NCBI GenBank assembly: GCA_037501455.1
Contig: CM074858.1
Location: forward strand, 91,114,501 to 91,178,500
DNA: 64,000 bases
Source of the DNA: Lantana camara
Lineage: Eukaryota > Streptophyta > Magnoliopsida > Lamiales > Verbenaceae
Direction of reading: 5' to 3'
The translations under genes were made by a program, and so were the position numbers. Under the pieces are notes generated by a model, which saw only the letters and a program-made list of their open reading frames with translations, did no database searches and was not told the DNA's origin. Below are positions 48,504-60,845 of this stretch, piece after piece (the stretch's first letter is position 1; each line of letters opens with the position of its first letter).

Positions 48504-50003
48504 TTTGTCTCTCAACTTTCAAAAGTTATATCCAAAAAAATTATAATTTTTTGTGCTAATTACATTTAGATCCATGAAAATATTAAAAAGTACAACTTGC
48601 ACCCTTTTAATCAGAAAGTTACACTTATATCCACTCACTAAATTATTAATTACAAAATAAACCCATTAACTAGGGTTCCGTCAAGTTTTGAATGACATCA
48701 TCAAAAATTCGACCTAAATATTCTATTTTGCTTTTTTTTTTTTTTTAGCAATTTTGTTTTCCAAGAATTGCCCTCATTATATTTATATTGATATTGAGAT
48801 CTAAATGTAATTAATTAAATTATTTATTTAGAAATCATATTGATTTAAAATAGAATAATTAAATTATATTGTTAAATATAATTTTCTCCATTTAATTGTA
48901 CATTTATTTGTTTTTATTACGCATGTGGTTTTAATCCTTTTATAAAAGCATACAAAAATTAAATTTCTAAGTAAATTTTCCATGAACTAATTAGTAACAG
49001 CCCCTGATTGGCTAATTCCATTAAATTTGGGTTTCCATTTCCCCTCCGTTCTCCACCGTCAACTCAGTCGTACACCACCAGCCCACTAAAGCCAGATTTT
49101 CATGTATCCAACTTAGTCGTGCACCACCAGTCCACCACCCTATAAACCATCTATCTATACATAGAAGATCAAACGGAAGACGTGAAATCAGTCTTTGAAA
49201 CTAGAATTAATCACTGAATTCTTCATTACACACCGATTCAAAGTAAAAGCTTCATTTACTTTGACAGACAAAACCTTTACCATAAAATATCATTAGATTT
49301 AGATCTTAAAATATCAAAGCTCACGAACTCAAATCCGGGAATAACATACACTAAAAAGGCTATAATATACCACAGATCTTAAACTCGAGATGCAGATTTT
49401 CTTATCCAACAACAAAGAATACGGTGGTGTTGCGTTGGAGAGATGCATCGCGTGTCGGAGAAAGGGAAGGTGCCCCCACCACCACCATGCAACCACCTTC
49501 GACGCTCTGCCACCTTCATGCAACCACCTACATCGCACCACCATCCCATAGTTCTGAGATTGATTTGGAAAAAGAGGAGGAGAAAGCAGCGACAATGGTG
49601 ATAGACAGATCTAAGAGATCTAAGATGGATGTGGGTGAAAGTGGTGGAGGTGGGGGCGGATTACATATGAGGTAGTAATGGAGTGGAGGGGGCAGGGGTG
49701 CGGCGGAGCTTAAGATGTGGCAGTTGTGTAGGGCATATAATCATACTAACTCATCAACATATACATGCTTTCACCTACTCAATTAGCTTGATTAGATCAT
49801 GCATCAATTCAACAAAATTCTAAGCAAAAATTTTGAAAAATTTAGACAAATTTCAATAAACTCAACATATTTCCCAATTTCAAGTAATAATCAAGTGGAA
49901 AACTTAAATAATATAGCAATTAATTAAGATCGTCGACTCTCTTCCCATACTTAAAATTAGCAATATCCTTGAAATAGGATGTATTATTATTTTAATTATT
50001 TGA
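48504..50003. other. Intergenic DNA, no supported gene
   Basis: AT-rich, with a locally GC-richer stretch at 49020-49140 and 49420-49720. Two similar phrases, ACTCAGTCGTACACCACCAGCCCACTA and ACTTAGTCGTGCACCACCAGTCCACCA, occur near 49063 and 49108. Opposed frames of 83-88 residues at 49329-49675 are low in complexity (Thr/Pro, Gly) and unrecognised. Confidence 0.5.
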
Positions 50004-50936
50004 TGTAGCACCCCGCACGATGGGTCACCACATTTCCCGCACCTAAGTCCAATCCACATATGAGATGGGAAACCCGTACATGAACCAAGCAGAGGCGAAA
50101 GGGAGGCAGACAGACACACACCTAAGCTAGGCGGAACGTAGACCCTGCAACTTAAAACAAACCACAAAACAAATGCATATGCGGAAGCAAATCATACATT
50201 CAAATTTTGGAAGCATAAGAAGCGAAAGGATATAAAACGGATGCTTACAGGACCTGCTCGTTACCCACGGGACCAAGCTCTGAACAAAGTAAACAACAAA
50301 GGAAGTTCTTAGACTTAAAATGTACCAAATTGACGCTCGGCGAATGCATATGATACATAAAATGCATATAAAATGCAACACTTAAGGCATATGCGTTCTT
50401 ATTTCACATATTTCATATTAAACGGATCCATAAATGTAATACTTAGAAGATAACACATAAATTATCATGTCGACAAAGAACTTAAGTTACAAAAGAGATA
50501 AGAAATAGCATATTAAATGAACAAACAATGTTCTAGTTCATACATGCATATTAGGAAACACTTAAGTCACATAAGAACACAAAGTGAAACGAGCATCTAA
50601 AATCAATCATAAATTCATGTCATACAAGGTAACACATATTACAACATGCTATCTATACTTGTATATTATAAAAGTAGCAAGAAGAGAACATACGAGGCAA
50701 GGAATCAAAGTATAAATTCATGCATGCGCATAAGAAAGTGTATAATGCATATCTTGTCATATAATGCATCTAAAAGCAACAAAAGCACGTAATAAATTCA
50801 TAAGAAATCATATAACACATAATTCATCAAGTATATAATGCATAAGAAGTGAAAAAGGGGAAAGAAGTTCACAAAAAATGCAAACGAAGCAAAAACAACA
50901 CAACACACATGCACAACTCGAAACTAGGGCAAAACA

Positions 50937-51060
50937 GGGTCGCGACCATGACAAAAAATACACTGAAAATGGTCGCGGGCATGACCAAGGTCGAAACAAG
51001 AGGAAAAATGGGTCACAGTCGCAACCAAAAGTGAACTGGTCGTGATCGCGGCCGCGACCA
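50937..51060 (-). repeat. Palindrome cluster in LTR C (GGTCGCGACC type)
   Basis: GGTCGCGACC, GGTCGCGGGC, GGTCACAGTCGCAACC and GGTCGTGATCGCGGCCGCGACC occur at about 50938, 50971, 51011 and 51038, about 1.23-1.35 kb from the LTR start. Confidence 0.75.
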
Positions 51061-51873
51061 CTGGCGCCAGCAGGGCAAAACACGAAAACACAAGCACAAA
51101 GCTCACTCCAATTCAAACTAAATCATGCCAAGATTTAGAGGTAAGTTAGAGACACATAATACATGCATAAAAGCTTTAGAATTCTAGGCAAAGAAACATA
51201 TATTCATCAAATAAGTGCATGAAAGAAGGATCAAGTTCATGTTCATGAATATACCTCCAAGTTCTTGAATGAAAATTCTAAAAACCCTTAACTATCATGC
51301 AATATAAGTTTATACAATCACTCATGGATATCGTAAGGTCATTTAGAATGCATAATTTCCAAAGAATTCACAAGAGAACAATCAAATTCATCCAAAAAGC
51401 TCAAACCCTTACTATTCATGACTCTAGCCATAACTCATTCAATTCTCCATGAAATCTAGAAAATAAGGTGTCAAATTAAAGAGGAGGCACTGCAGAAAAC
51501 ATTCAGGGACTTAACTTTCAAATTTGGAATGATTTGGTGAAGTATTGAGCTCAAAAGATGAAATGGAATAGTGTTCTTTTTCTCTTCTCTTCAATCTCAG
51601 TTTTGCTGCTGATAAACCCCATTTTCTCCAATGTGAAACGAAATGAATGGCTGACAGGGGGATAGGGATCAAGTCTTGGAGATGTTGACCCAAGAATCAT
51701 TTAATTTGCTCAAGAATTGGCCAAGATATGGCTAAAAGAATACAAAGGGGTCCAAGTCGCACGCGAGGCCCGGTTCGGGAGAAATTCGGAGGTTCCAACG
51801 GGCTTGGAAAATTACAAATTTAGATTCCTTGGTATCCTTTCTTCATTATGAGTCCGAAGCTTCTTTCAAAATT

Positions 51874-51929
51874 CAAATCCGAATTCCCGAGCTCAAGTTA
51901 TGGCGCCTGGAACCCAAGGTGCGCTAAAA
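51874..51929 (-). promoter_or_regulatory. Conserved LTR block (LTR C copy)
   Basis: Minus strand TTAGCGCACCTTGGGTTCC and GAGCTCGGGAATTCGGATT, as in LTR A and LTR B. Confidence 0.7.
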
Positions 51930-52287
51930 CTAGTTAGGCCCTCGAGTCCCTCACAAATCCCGTTTTACAAAATGAGCCAATAACCAAAATAAACGAACTC
52001 TAAAACATGTAACAAGCATGAAAACACGTTCATAACTCACATATTCCACGTATACCAAGATTTCACAAAAATCGGAATTAAATCCGGACACGTAGAAAGC
52101 AAATTCCGAGGCATGGAGATATAAACGTTTAAAATTCAAGTTATAAGTTAAACAAATAATTAAAATTAATTTCAAATAATCACATAATCATTAAAATATC
52201 ACATATTTGCATAATTAAATAATTTAAATACGCGTATAACACTCTAATTACGTCGTACCTGTACGGCCGAAAAATCGGGATGTTACA

Positions 52288-52312
52288 ACCTCTCCCCCTT
52301 CAAAAGGACCTA
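52288..52312 (-). other. Polypurine tract
   Basis: Minus strand GGTCCTTTTGAAGGGGGAGAGGT directly before LTR C; the same wording occurs before the LTR at 61044. Confidence 0.75.
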
Positions 52313-53245
52313 TCCTCAGGTCCTAAAGGGTCTTGAACGGCTCCGAAGGCAACCCAACTCCACACTTCCATTGAGCCACTCTAATCTTGGAGGATGAAAG
52401 ACTTCTCGAGATATTACCTCCTTAGTTAGCATACCGGATACAAAGTCCCAGTCGTTTCCCCCCACTTCCCAAATAAAAATTTGGGAGTAGTTGGAGAATC
52501 CTCAACCTTTGGCATATAGACATTATTACACAAAGTCCATAACATCTTTCTTATGCCACTACAACCAGTCTTTTGAAACCTCGAACCACTTCAAACCATG
52601 AGCAGGAGAGACTCGTGACCTTGTACTTTTTAAGGTGTAGGGTACAATTCTTCTACAAGCAACACACAACAAAGGCTTTCCTTTGTGCCTCGGTTGGAAA
52701 TGAAGTAGCCTTCATACCATCGGTTAGGCAAAAGCTGATACCGAGGGCATCTCTCTTCAACCGCCTCTTCCCACTCAAAACCGTGCCTCTTGTTTGTCAT
52801 ACATGTCAATGGGTTGACATTCTTAAAGAAGATTGTCTAGTGTACCCCGCTAACACGAAAGACTTCTTACTCTGAGGCAATTCTCGGTTCTTCTACCAGG
52901 AATATCAACGGATTAGCCTTCAATCTATTACCCGTAGATATCGTTGAGCCCCGAACGGACATCCTAAAAGCAGTAACTAACCTCAACAAAAACGAAATGT
53001 CTCCAAACAAATCCACCAGAAGCAGCCCGACCCTCACAATTCACCAAACACTTACGAACAATCAATACCACCAAACTCTCTCCAAAAGAGAGTTAACACC
53101 AAAGGAAAAGAAAGCACATAACAAACAAGAAGTGAAAAGGAAAGGAAACACACAATAATTAAAACCAAGAAGCACCATAGAATAATAAAAAAAATGGAAC
53201 AAACACATGGGTTCCCCGGAAATAATATATGCATGAGATGAGATG
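52313..53245 (-). other. Internal region between gag relic and polypurine tract
   Basis: No pol domain is found; only short frames. The element has lost or never had protease, reverse transcriptase and integrase. Confidence 0.5.
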
Positions 53246-54240
53246 CTAGGATGGACAGTGTACCGTTACCATAGCGGTAGTATCAAGCTCGACATCCACT
53301 TGGGTTTGAATCGGGATCTCGAAGCTACGGTTCTTCATAGGTCTTGGATTAGGTTTCGTTGGATAATTATTTGCCATATGTCCTGGTTTACCACATCTGT
53401 AACAAGTACCCAACCTCTTCTGACATCCTTCCATTGAGTGGTTTGGACCTTTACAATAAGCACATCGAATTTGAGCCATTAGAGCAGGCTCAGAAATTGG
53501 TTTTGTTAGTCGGAGTTTCTTCTTCTTCTTTTTCTTGGATAGATTAACATCTTGAGGGCTTGGAGGTTTCTTGTTCTTAGATTGCTTAACACATTGAGAT
53601 CCTTGGGGTTTTTCTTGTGGCACGGGTCTCTTGCCTAAACTCGAACTCGAACCGGTTGCTTGTTCCTCTCGAAGGGTATAGGACTTCATTCGTTACTTCT
53701 CCATCTCGCTTTGAACCACCTTTTTCATTGGCTCAGACCAAAAATTTTTCATTGAAGCATAGAGAGTTTGTTGGATATGATTCTTGAGTTCTTGCATAAA
53801 ATTTCGGGCCTTGGGTCGATAGTTATCAACAACTTGTGTAGCATAAGGGCCCGATCTCAAGTTCTTCCATATAATTCTCCGCCATTTTTAGGTCTTGTTG
53901 GAGATCTAAATATTCTTGAACTCTTGTCACTCTTGCACTAGAAGGAATATATTTTTTATGAAATTCCCGAACAAAGTTTTCCCTCGTGATCACTTCTCCG
54001 TACCTCGCTAACTCCGTTCACATTTCCTTGAGCCAAATTAAGGCTTGGCCTTGAATTAAACGAGAGGTGCACATCACTATATATTGTGATATCCCCTATA
54101 GAGTATCCCATATCCATGAAATTTCGGCAATCCATTGTTCGGCCTTCACATCAGATGGTTGTAATTTTGGAACTCTCGGTATATCAATGGCATTCGTTCT
54201 TCTCCCACGGTTGAGTGTTGAGATGACATCCTGAATAAGA
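53246..54240 (-). pseudogene. Ty3/gypsy gag relic with two zinc knuckles
   Basis: Minus strand. With interruptions, 53700-54240 gives capsid-type sequence: VPKLQPSDVKAEQWI, then IQGQALIWLKEM, then ENFVREFHKKYIPSSARV and YLDLQQDLKMAENYM, the order of a retrotransposon gag capsid. 53246-53689 is an open frame with a Lys-rich linker and two CCHC motifs: CAYCKGPNHSMEGC is complete, but in CYRCGKPGHMANNY the last Cys is Tyr. Several stops and a frame change separate the halves, so it cannot make full gag. The knuckle region is homologous to that of the ORF at 59846-60637. Confidence 0.75.
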
Positions 54241-54421
54241 ACCATAATTCAAGTAAATATTGACGCATAGGAGGGTTTAATGCATGTTCATGTAAACAAT
54301 TAATACAAATAAAATCAAATAAGCCACATAAAGATGATAGTGGATGCAAACAATCACATAATCCTAAGCCGAACGACCTAGACGGACCCAACACGACACT
54401 AGAGCTCCAGTTTTGGAACCT

Positions 54422-54436
54422 GGGGCTTTGATACCA
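54422..54436 (-). other. tRNA primer binding site
   Basis: Minus strand TGGTATCAAAGCCCC, initiator-Met type (TGGTATCAGAGC) with one change, eight bases inside the LTR end. Confidence 0.75.
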
Positions 54437-54444
54437 CTTTAGAA

Positions 54445-54938
54445 TGTAGCACCCCGAGCGAAGGGCACTACATCCCCCGCACCATAGCCCGACACGTGTA
54501 ACGCCATGGCGAACGGGTGACACACCAAAATACAAACCCTAGCTAGGTGGTCTAGACCCTAATACAGAGCGCGCAGTAAACATAATTCACGGAAGCGAAA
54601 AACAAATTCAAGTCATAATATGCTAGCAATTATTATAACATAGCTTTCATATTCAACTTATACAAATTTGGATACATGACAAATATACAAATCATATCCC
54701 AGGCCAAAGTCTAAGTACAAAGTTTATACATATTCAAAAATTATCAAAGTGCATAAATTAAACGAAATTCAATGCATGTGACTCGATCTAGCCTCAACCA
54801 ACGACACAAGGACAACCGCCTAGCTTAAACCTCCAAAAACACCTGCAACTTAAACAAAAAAAGGGGGAAAAAGAGAAATAACAACGAGGGTTAGTCCTAA
54901 AGACTGGTGAGGTGGCTAACACACACACACACATACCC
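54445..54938 (-). mobile_element. Partial 5' LTR, interrupted by the next element
   Basis: On the minus strand its end reads GCGAAGGG...GGGGTGCTACA at 54445, next to the primer site. Only 494 bp are in the window because another element starts at 54939. The sequence is only distantly like LTR C, so the pair does not look like sister LTRs. Confidence 0.65.
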
Positions 54939-57553
54939 TGTAACGCCCCGGTTTTTATTTATTAATATCTTATGTCCAAAATAATTTTATAAATTAAAAT
55001 TATAATACTTTCATGAAATTCATATTAAACTTATAATTTATCTCATAACGTGAAAATGTTTATTTCGTGAATTAATTACCGAAAATGATTTAATTGTCAA
55101 CTTGGCTCTATACGTTCATTCTTTTAAACTTAGGGACCGAATTGCATGAAAACCTTTGAGGATTAAAGTGATCACTTTCCAAACTTAATATCCTTAATTG
55201 CTTAACTTAAATAACTTGGAGGGTTTAATTGCAAATATTACATTTTTTCCACAATATCACGGTATATCATCTCCAAGCTTCTTCAATCATTTTGCTTCCA
55301 AATTCTTCAACATATTTGCTCCCTCTCTCTCTCGGTATTAAGAAGAAAAGGAAAGGAAGTGATTTTCATCCATTTCACCAAGAATTTCAAGTATTAATCC
55401 AAGTTTGGGAAGCTTGATCATCACCCTCATCCATCTTCTTCCTTTCTTTCATTTCCGAGGTTGGTTGTGCATGAACTCTTGATTCTTGAGCATGTATGGT
55501 TTAGCTAGGGTTTGGGGATTATGTGCTAGATGAACTCTTTGATGTGCAAAGCATGATTAAATGATCATATCTTGAAGTATGGCATGATTAATTCATGAGA
55601 TTCTTGAATATTTAGCTTGAGTGATCAAGTTTGAGTATGAACTTGAAATCTTGATTCTTGATGATTTTTCCATGGTTTAGGTGTTCTAAAGGAGTATTAT
55701 TACTTGTTGAATATGTATGCATCATATTTCCAGAAAAGCATGAATTGGTTTATTGAAAATGGATTTTTGGTTGCTTTGTTATGCTTTCCCGTAGCCTCCC
55801 CTATTTTTCTCTGTTCTTCACATTTACAGAAACAGGGAACGGCCGTTCCCAGCCTCAAGGCATTGTGGGAACGGGCGTTCCCCACCTTTTCAAATGATTT
55901 AGGCGGCCGAGCATGGGAACGGCCGTTCCCATTTTGGCCTTGTGCCGGAAGGGCCGTTCCCAGCTCCCGCGCGTTTTAAAGGGGGGAAAAACGTTGGTGC
56001 GCTTTTGGGGTTATGGGAACGACCGTTCCCATTTTGCAAAGGAGTCCGGAACGACCGTTCCCACCTCGCTGGCAGAACAAATGTGACAGCATAAAATTAC
56101 ATTTTTACCCCTCGATCCAACGACTTCTTTGACCCCGAATTGCTGTAATATGTACTAATATGATGTGAAACAACATGTTATCATACCACATTGCATTTTC
56201 GTGATCATCTCGATACATTTCCACCGTTCGTCACATTTTGGGCAGTTTAGGTCATGTCTCATGTATAAGTGTCGTGTCTGCACAGGTCACGAGGGTAGGG
56301 ACGAGGAGCAAGCCCCGTAGGACGTGCCTACTTGTCTTTGTCGGTATAGGTGAGGTTTAATTGTTAGTTACATAGAACCCGTATACCCCTTATGTGATAT
56401 CTTGGCCAAAATAGTATTTACGGTTATACTTTCTATAAATCATTGATCATTTCAAGCCAGGTTCAAGCAAGCAAGCAAGCAAGTCAGGTATTGTTTCATG
56501 CATGATTAGGCGAGTAGCATGACGGATACATATGGGCCCGAGGGTAGTGACTGGAGCCAACCGGGAAAGCAAGGGCTGACGGGTAACTCTGGCGCTATCC
56601 TCACCACACTAGGGGTCACCCCTGAATCCACTAGGAGGTTAGTGGAGGAAGGAGCTCCGGGCTTAGGGATTCATGTACCCTCTGCTCAATGAGATTGGAT
56701 GATTGGGGCCTTGCAATCCCTTCATCAAACCGGAGGGAAAAGGAGACTGGGGACGAGTCCGGCACCACGGATGCGCCTCGGGTTATTGCATGATTGTCAT
56801 TTCATGAACGTGTTATATGAATACACTATCGCACGATTGCACGGTAAATGAATCGCATGATCACCTATTGACTATTAAACAAGCAAGCATGTTCATGTTC
56901 ATTGGGAGTAAGGTTGGAGACCGCCCTCACTCACCGGGGCCATGTATTGATTGATTGCATGAAACGATCCAGTAATTAATATTGATAGTTGTAATCTCGG
57001 GCGAGTTCTCTATTATTGTGAACGTATAATGTTTAATTATAAAACCTTACCCGAGGTTATAACTTGCATGTGATTGCGCTAGTATATATTTATGCCCCTC
57101 ACTCAGTCTTCGGTAGACTGATACTTCACTTTTCAGGTACTTGAGAGCCGGTCGTGCTAGGCGGGAGTCTGGTCCAGTCTTGCATTGTCACGAGTCTAGC
57201 AGGGCACCCTCATGTATATATTTTACTACTTCTCATGTCATGTCTATTGTTATCACATTTGGAATACTTGATCATGTATAAGAGATAATGATGTATGGAT
57301 AATTAGTTTGGTATCTATACGTATCTATCTGATAAATAGGGTATCTGTATGTATATATATGAATTAATGCTTCCGCTTTTAATTGTTGTGCATTGGTTTT
57401 GTATTGCTTTGGGGTTTAGTCCCGCCTAGCTCGTCTTTTCTTTTATTTGTCACCCGTTCGCTATAGGCTAGTTCATGTACGGATTGTCCATTTCGTAGGT
57501 GGATCGGCCTATAGTGCGGGGATGTGGTACCTCCACGTGTCCGGGGTGCTATA
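54939..57553 (+). mobile_element. LTR D copy 1
   Basis: It starts TGTAACGCCCCGG and ends GGGGTGCTATA (TA where CA is expected); 2615 bp. It is near-identical to 61044-63659; I count about 18-20 differences, or roughly 0.7%. It carries six palindromes at 55835-56064 and a CACTCAGTCTTCGGTAGACTG block at 57102. The 5-bp left flank is TACCC. The 91-residue frame at 55704-55979 crosses the palindromes and is not a supported gene. Confidence 0.93.
55835..56064 (+). repeat. Palindrome cluster in LTR D copy 1 (GGGAACGGCCGTTCCC type)
   Basis: Six copies start at about 55835, 55867, 55915, 55946, 56014 and 56046. The outer GGAA/TTCC arms are mostly constant, with one arm change in the fourth copy, while the central two to four bases vary (GGCC, GGGC, GACC). 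Confidence 0.9.
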
Positions 57554-57560
57554 TCTGAGG

Positions 57561-57572
57561 TGGTTTCAGAGC
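57561..57572 (+). other. Primer binding site, mutated copy
   Basis: TGGTTTCAGAGC, one base off the initiator-Met type TGGTATCAGAGC, which is intact in the second copy at 63667-63678. Confidence 0.8.
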
Positions 57573-59845
57573 CCGGTTGCAAAACCGAGGTTCTAGTGTC
57601 GTGTCGTGTCAAGTCTAGGTCGAACGGCATAGGATTAATTGTTGATTGAGAGTCTTGCATCTTATTTGAATTTATTTGAATTCTTTGAATTAATTAGATT
57701 ACTTGACAATTTGTGCTTTGCGTTGATTTCTGATATTTCGTGCTAATTAATTGATTTGGAATTCTTTGCAATTATGTGCTTAATGTGTTTTATTTAAACA
57801 TTGATATACTACTTGTTGCGTTTATATTAAATTTTCATCGCAAGCATTAATTATGTGGCTATTATGTGACATGAGCATGCCTCACCTGCATGCATTTATT
57901 TCAATGAAAGTTGTGAGTTACAGGTTGTAGACAGAATATCAAACCACGGCCAGTTGCTCGATAGTTTTGGGCTACTACCGAATTTGAGAAGGGTGTGCAA
58001 GTTGAGGCTAAAATCAGGGCGTGGAAGAAAGTCAGTTAAGTTTTCGCTTGAAGTACATGTTGGGAATTATCTTTGGGTTTAACTCAATTGGATTCAAATT
58101 TCTAACACGACAGCCAGAAAGAATCGAACAATCAGTTATGGAAAATCAACATGTTCGGGATTCTACATTTGGGTAAGACAAGTCATTTTATGAGTCAAGA
58201 TAAATTGTCGTGTTGCGAGAATCACCGGATTGCTGTTAGCGAGCGATTCAAGGGTTGGAAGGAAAGAAGTGTCGAAGATGCTTAAATCAGGGAGTTCTAA
58301 AACAAGGAAAAGATATTCTCGGGGTAATGTCTCTAAAGATTATCAACTAGGATGTGGTGGAATTGGAGGATCTGGAGCAACAAGTCGAAGCATTCAAATT
58401 TCGGGACTACACCGTGGATCATCAATTCACAGAAAGTGCTACCCCGGGGAATTTTAGACTAAGGATCAAATATGAGAAGTTCGAAGACAAGTTCATTAAG
58501 TTATGATTCAAAGGATGAGATCCGGAACAAGAGAATTCACTGAAGGAAATTTGTGCTATCAAAGATGACGCGTCTACCGGGTTAGGAAGGCTATTTCATC
58601 CGAGGAGAAGGTGAAGGAGATTGGGGTACTAATTACTCAAGATTCAGGTGTGTCGTTAAAGTGAGACTTGGTTAATTGGGAAGCAAATTCAAGTAGGAGA
58701 GGAAGATCATTTCACTCGAGCTGGTAGATTTGGATTCACGAAAGGTAAAGCTCCTAGGACTCTATAACCGATTGGAATGAGTTTATTTTCCGGATTCAAT
58801 TTGGAGGGTCGTGCAAGGGTGAGAATTGGGAGATCGGAGTATCAAATGAAAATGGCAACGAATGATAAAGAATTTGGAAGGAAATTATATGTTCACAAGT
58901 AGATAAGGATGAAGAGGAGTTCTCCAACCGATTCAGAGTGAAAGAGTAGACTTGAAGGGTTTCAGTCACTGTGGCAACTTGGTGAATTAGAAGAATAACT
59001 GGAGACTTTTGGTTCGAGAGGGGTCAGGGAATTAATTCCATAAGTGGAACAGAAATGGAAATTCAAGAGTTCTTGTTTAGGGATCATATAGTTACCCCAG
59101 TTAACGCAAGGACAATTTTGGGATTTCAATTAAGGAAGGGATAAAGGGAGCTCAGCACTCCAGTGAATATGAAACTGAAAGACAGTTATGTTGAAGATTT
59201 CGGTAATTGGGTAATTCAGATCCAAGCTGAATTGTCATGTTGCGAGGTTACGTTAAAAGAAATGAAGCAACAAATGGAAACGGTAAAGAAGGCAACGAAC
59301 TACGAGGTAAAGGTTGGGTGATCGAATGCAAACAAGAAAAAGGGAATTTATTCAATTCTTCAAACTCTTAAAGAGTAAACAAGGGAGTTTGGATCAAAGT
59401 GACAACCATGAGAAGGATTCGGGCAATAAGTTGGGAAGTAACTATTAAAGAATAAGCTAGATGTTAACCCCGTGAGTAAAAAAGGACTTCGGGTTTCAGA
59501 AATCATAATACTGAGCCGTGGGAATGTTCAAGTGAAGGTTGAATAAATCTGAAGAATAGAAGACCGTGGGGAAAACAAGAAATGATTACTAGTTCCAGAC
59601 AGGATTATGATTCAACACACAGGGAATTTCATGTCGGGATAAAAATTTTCCATTACTCCGGTGACAGGTTCAATGCATCCATAAGCACGTGCATCATACG
59701 CTACTTTAATTTTAAATTTCTTTACATATATGTAATTTCCCTGATTGAACTTAATTGCTCCAATATGCTGAATTATTATTTCTGAGTGTATAACGTGCAT
59801 TGGCATATTAATTCAACATGCATATTCAGTGTCTTGATTAACAGG

Positions 59846-60637
59846 ATGTCGCAAGATCGCCCTTATAGGGAACGAGTGTCTAGAATTTCTCCGCAACTAC
59901 CCCCTCCGGTTCAGCCTCAGGAGTTTTTCGAGTCTTTGGTTCGTTTAGTAGATCAGAAGATAAAAGAGTATATTGCCTCAACGCCACAAGTCTTATCATC
60001 ATTGCAGCCGGGCCAAATTTCGATGGCATTTAGGGAACTTCAAGACCAATTATCCTCAAGACCCTTTGAAGGAAACAAGGTTTCCACTGGATCACAACTC
60101 AAGAAAATCAAAAGAGTGTGGGAACTAACTCCGAGTGACTCCCAAGAAAAGGACCGAGGCACCACCTTGTTGGAGGCCAGAAGATCTAATCCTCACCCCG
60201 GGCAGGCTTCAGGTTCAAAGTCGGGGCAGCGTTCTAGCAAAGGAAAGCGGCCTATCTCTTATCATACCCCGGCACCTCAGGAAAGGTCTCACAAGAAAAA
60301 GAAGCAACTACTTGGATCGAGTTCGGGAACTTCACGTAACTCAGTTTCAACAACATCTTCCGGGAAACTTCTTTGCAGTTATTGTGCACATGATAACCAC
60401 ACTTATGATGGTTGTAGGAAGCGGTTGGGATTATGTCTCTACTGCGGGAGTGACGAGCATCACATAGATACTTGCTCAAGGCTGCGAGGGAAATCGACCG
60501 GGGGTGGAAGAGTACTAGTGCAAGCACGGGAAGGTGTTCGCGAGAGGGGAGTGCAAAATGTAAATGTGAATCCAGTCCGGGAAGAAGAAGGTACCAATTA
60601 TATGCATAGTACAACCATCGGTGAACGGTACATTTAA
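59846..60637 (+). CDS. Gag-like protein without capsid, two CCHC zinc knuckles
   Basis: 263-residue frame from ATG 59846 (MSQDRPYRERVSRISPQLPP). A short N-terminal segment (PQEFFESLVRLVDQKIKEYI) is followed directly by a Ser/Lys/Gly-rich linker (SGSKSGQRSSKGKRP, SHKKKKQLLGSSS) and two complete zinc knuckles: CSYCAHDNHTYDGC and CLYCGSDEHHIDTC (both CX2CX4HX4C). The capsid core usual between N-terminus and linker is absent; the related relic at 53246-54240 still has it. The protein could bind nucleic acid but not build a particle alone. The frame is intact, whereas the surrounding 2 kb is not. The start at 59846 is preferred over an upstream in-frame ATG at 59786 because gag-like sequence begins there. 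Confidence 0.65.
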   Translation: MSQDRPYRERVSRISPQLPPPVQPQEFFESLVRLVDQKIKEYIASTPQVLSSLQPGQISMAFRELQDQLSSRPFEGNKVSTGSQLKKIKRVWELTPSDSQEKDRGTTLLEARRSNPHPGQASGSKSGQRSSKGKRPISYHTPAPQERSHKKKKQLLGSSSGTSRNSVSTTSSGKLLCSYCAHDNHTYDGCRKRLGLCLYCGSDEHHIDTCSRLRGKSTGGGRVLVQAREGVRERGVQNVNVNPVREEEGTNYMHSTTIGERYI

Positions 60638-60845
60638 CCATGCATACCACGTGCATCACTGATCTTATTGTTATTGTATTTAATTTCTTGTACATTGCAA
60701 ACTAGTTAATTATGAGTGATAAGTACGTGATTACATGGTTTAATTGTCTATATGATATTTGTGAAAGTATTATGATTCTAATTGTCTATGTAACATTCAT
60801 GCCATTATTCTCGCTATCTACTCCTTGAACTACTTCAGTGCATGT

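Larger units (their letters stand above)
50004..52287 (-). mobile_element. LTR C, 3' LTR of a minus-strand Ty3/gypsy element
   Basis: On the minus strand it starts TGTAACATCCCGATTTTTC at 52287 and ends CGGGGTGCTACA at 50004; 2284 bp. It abuts a polypurine tract on its inner side. The start and the conserved block at 51874-51929 link it to LTR A and LTR B. Frames such as 50808-51116 (minus) are LTR sequence. Confidence 0.88.

Noticed and set aside
49329..49675. Opposed 83-88 residue frames
   Set aside because: Low-complexity Thr/Pro and Gly stretches with no recognisable domain or splice pattern.
55704..55979. 91-residue frame in LTR D, repeated at 61809-62084
   Set aside because: It lies wholly in the LTR and crosses the palindromes. 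It is present twice only because the LTR is duplicated, and it has no known domain.
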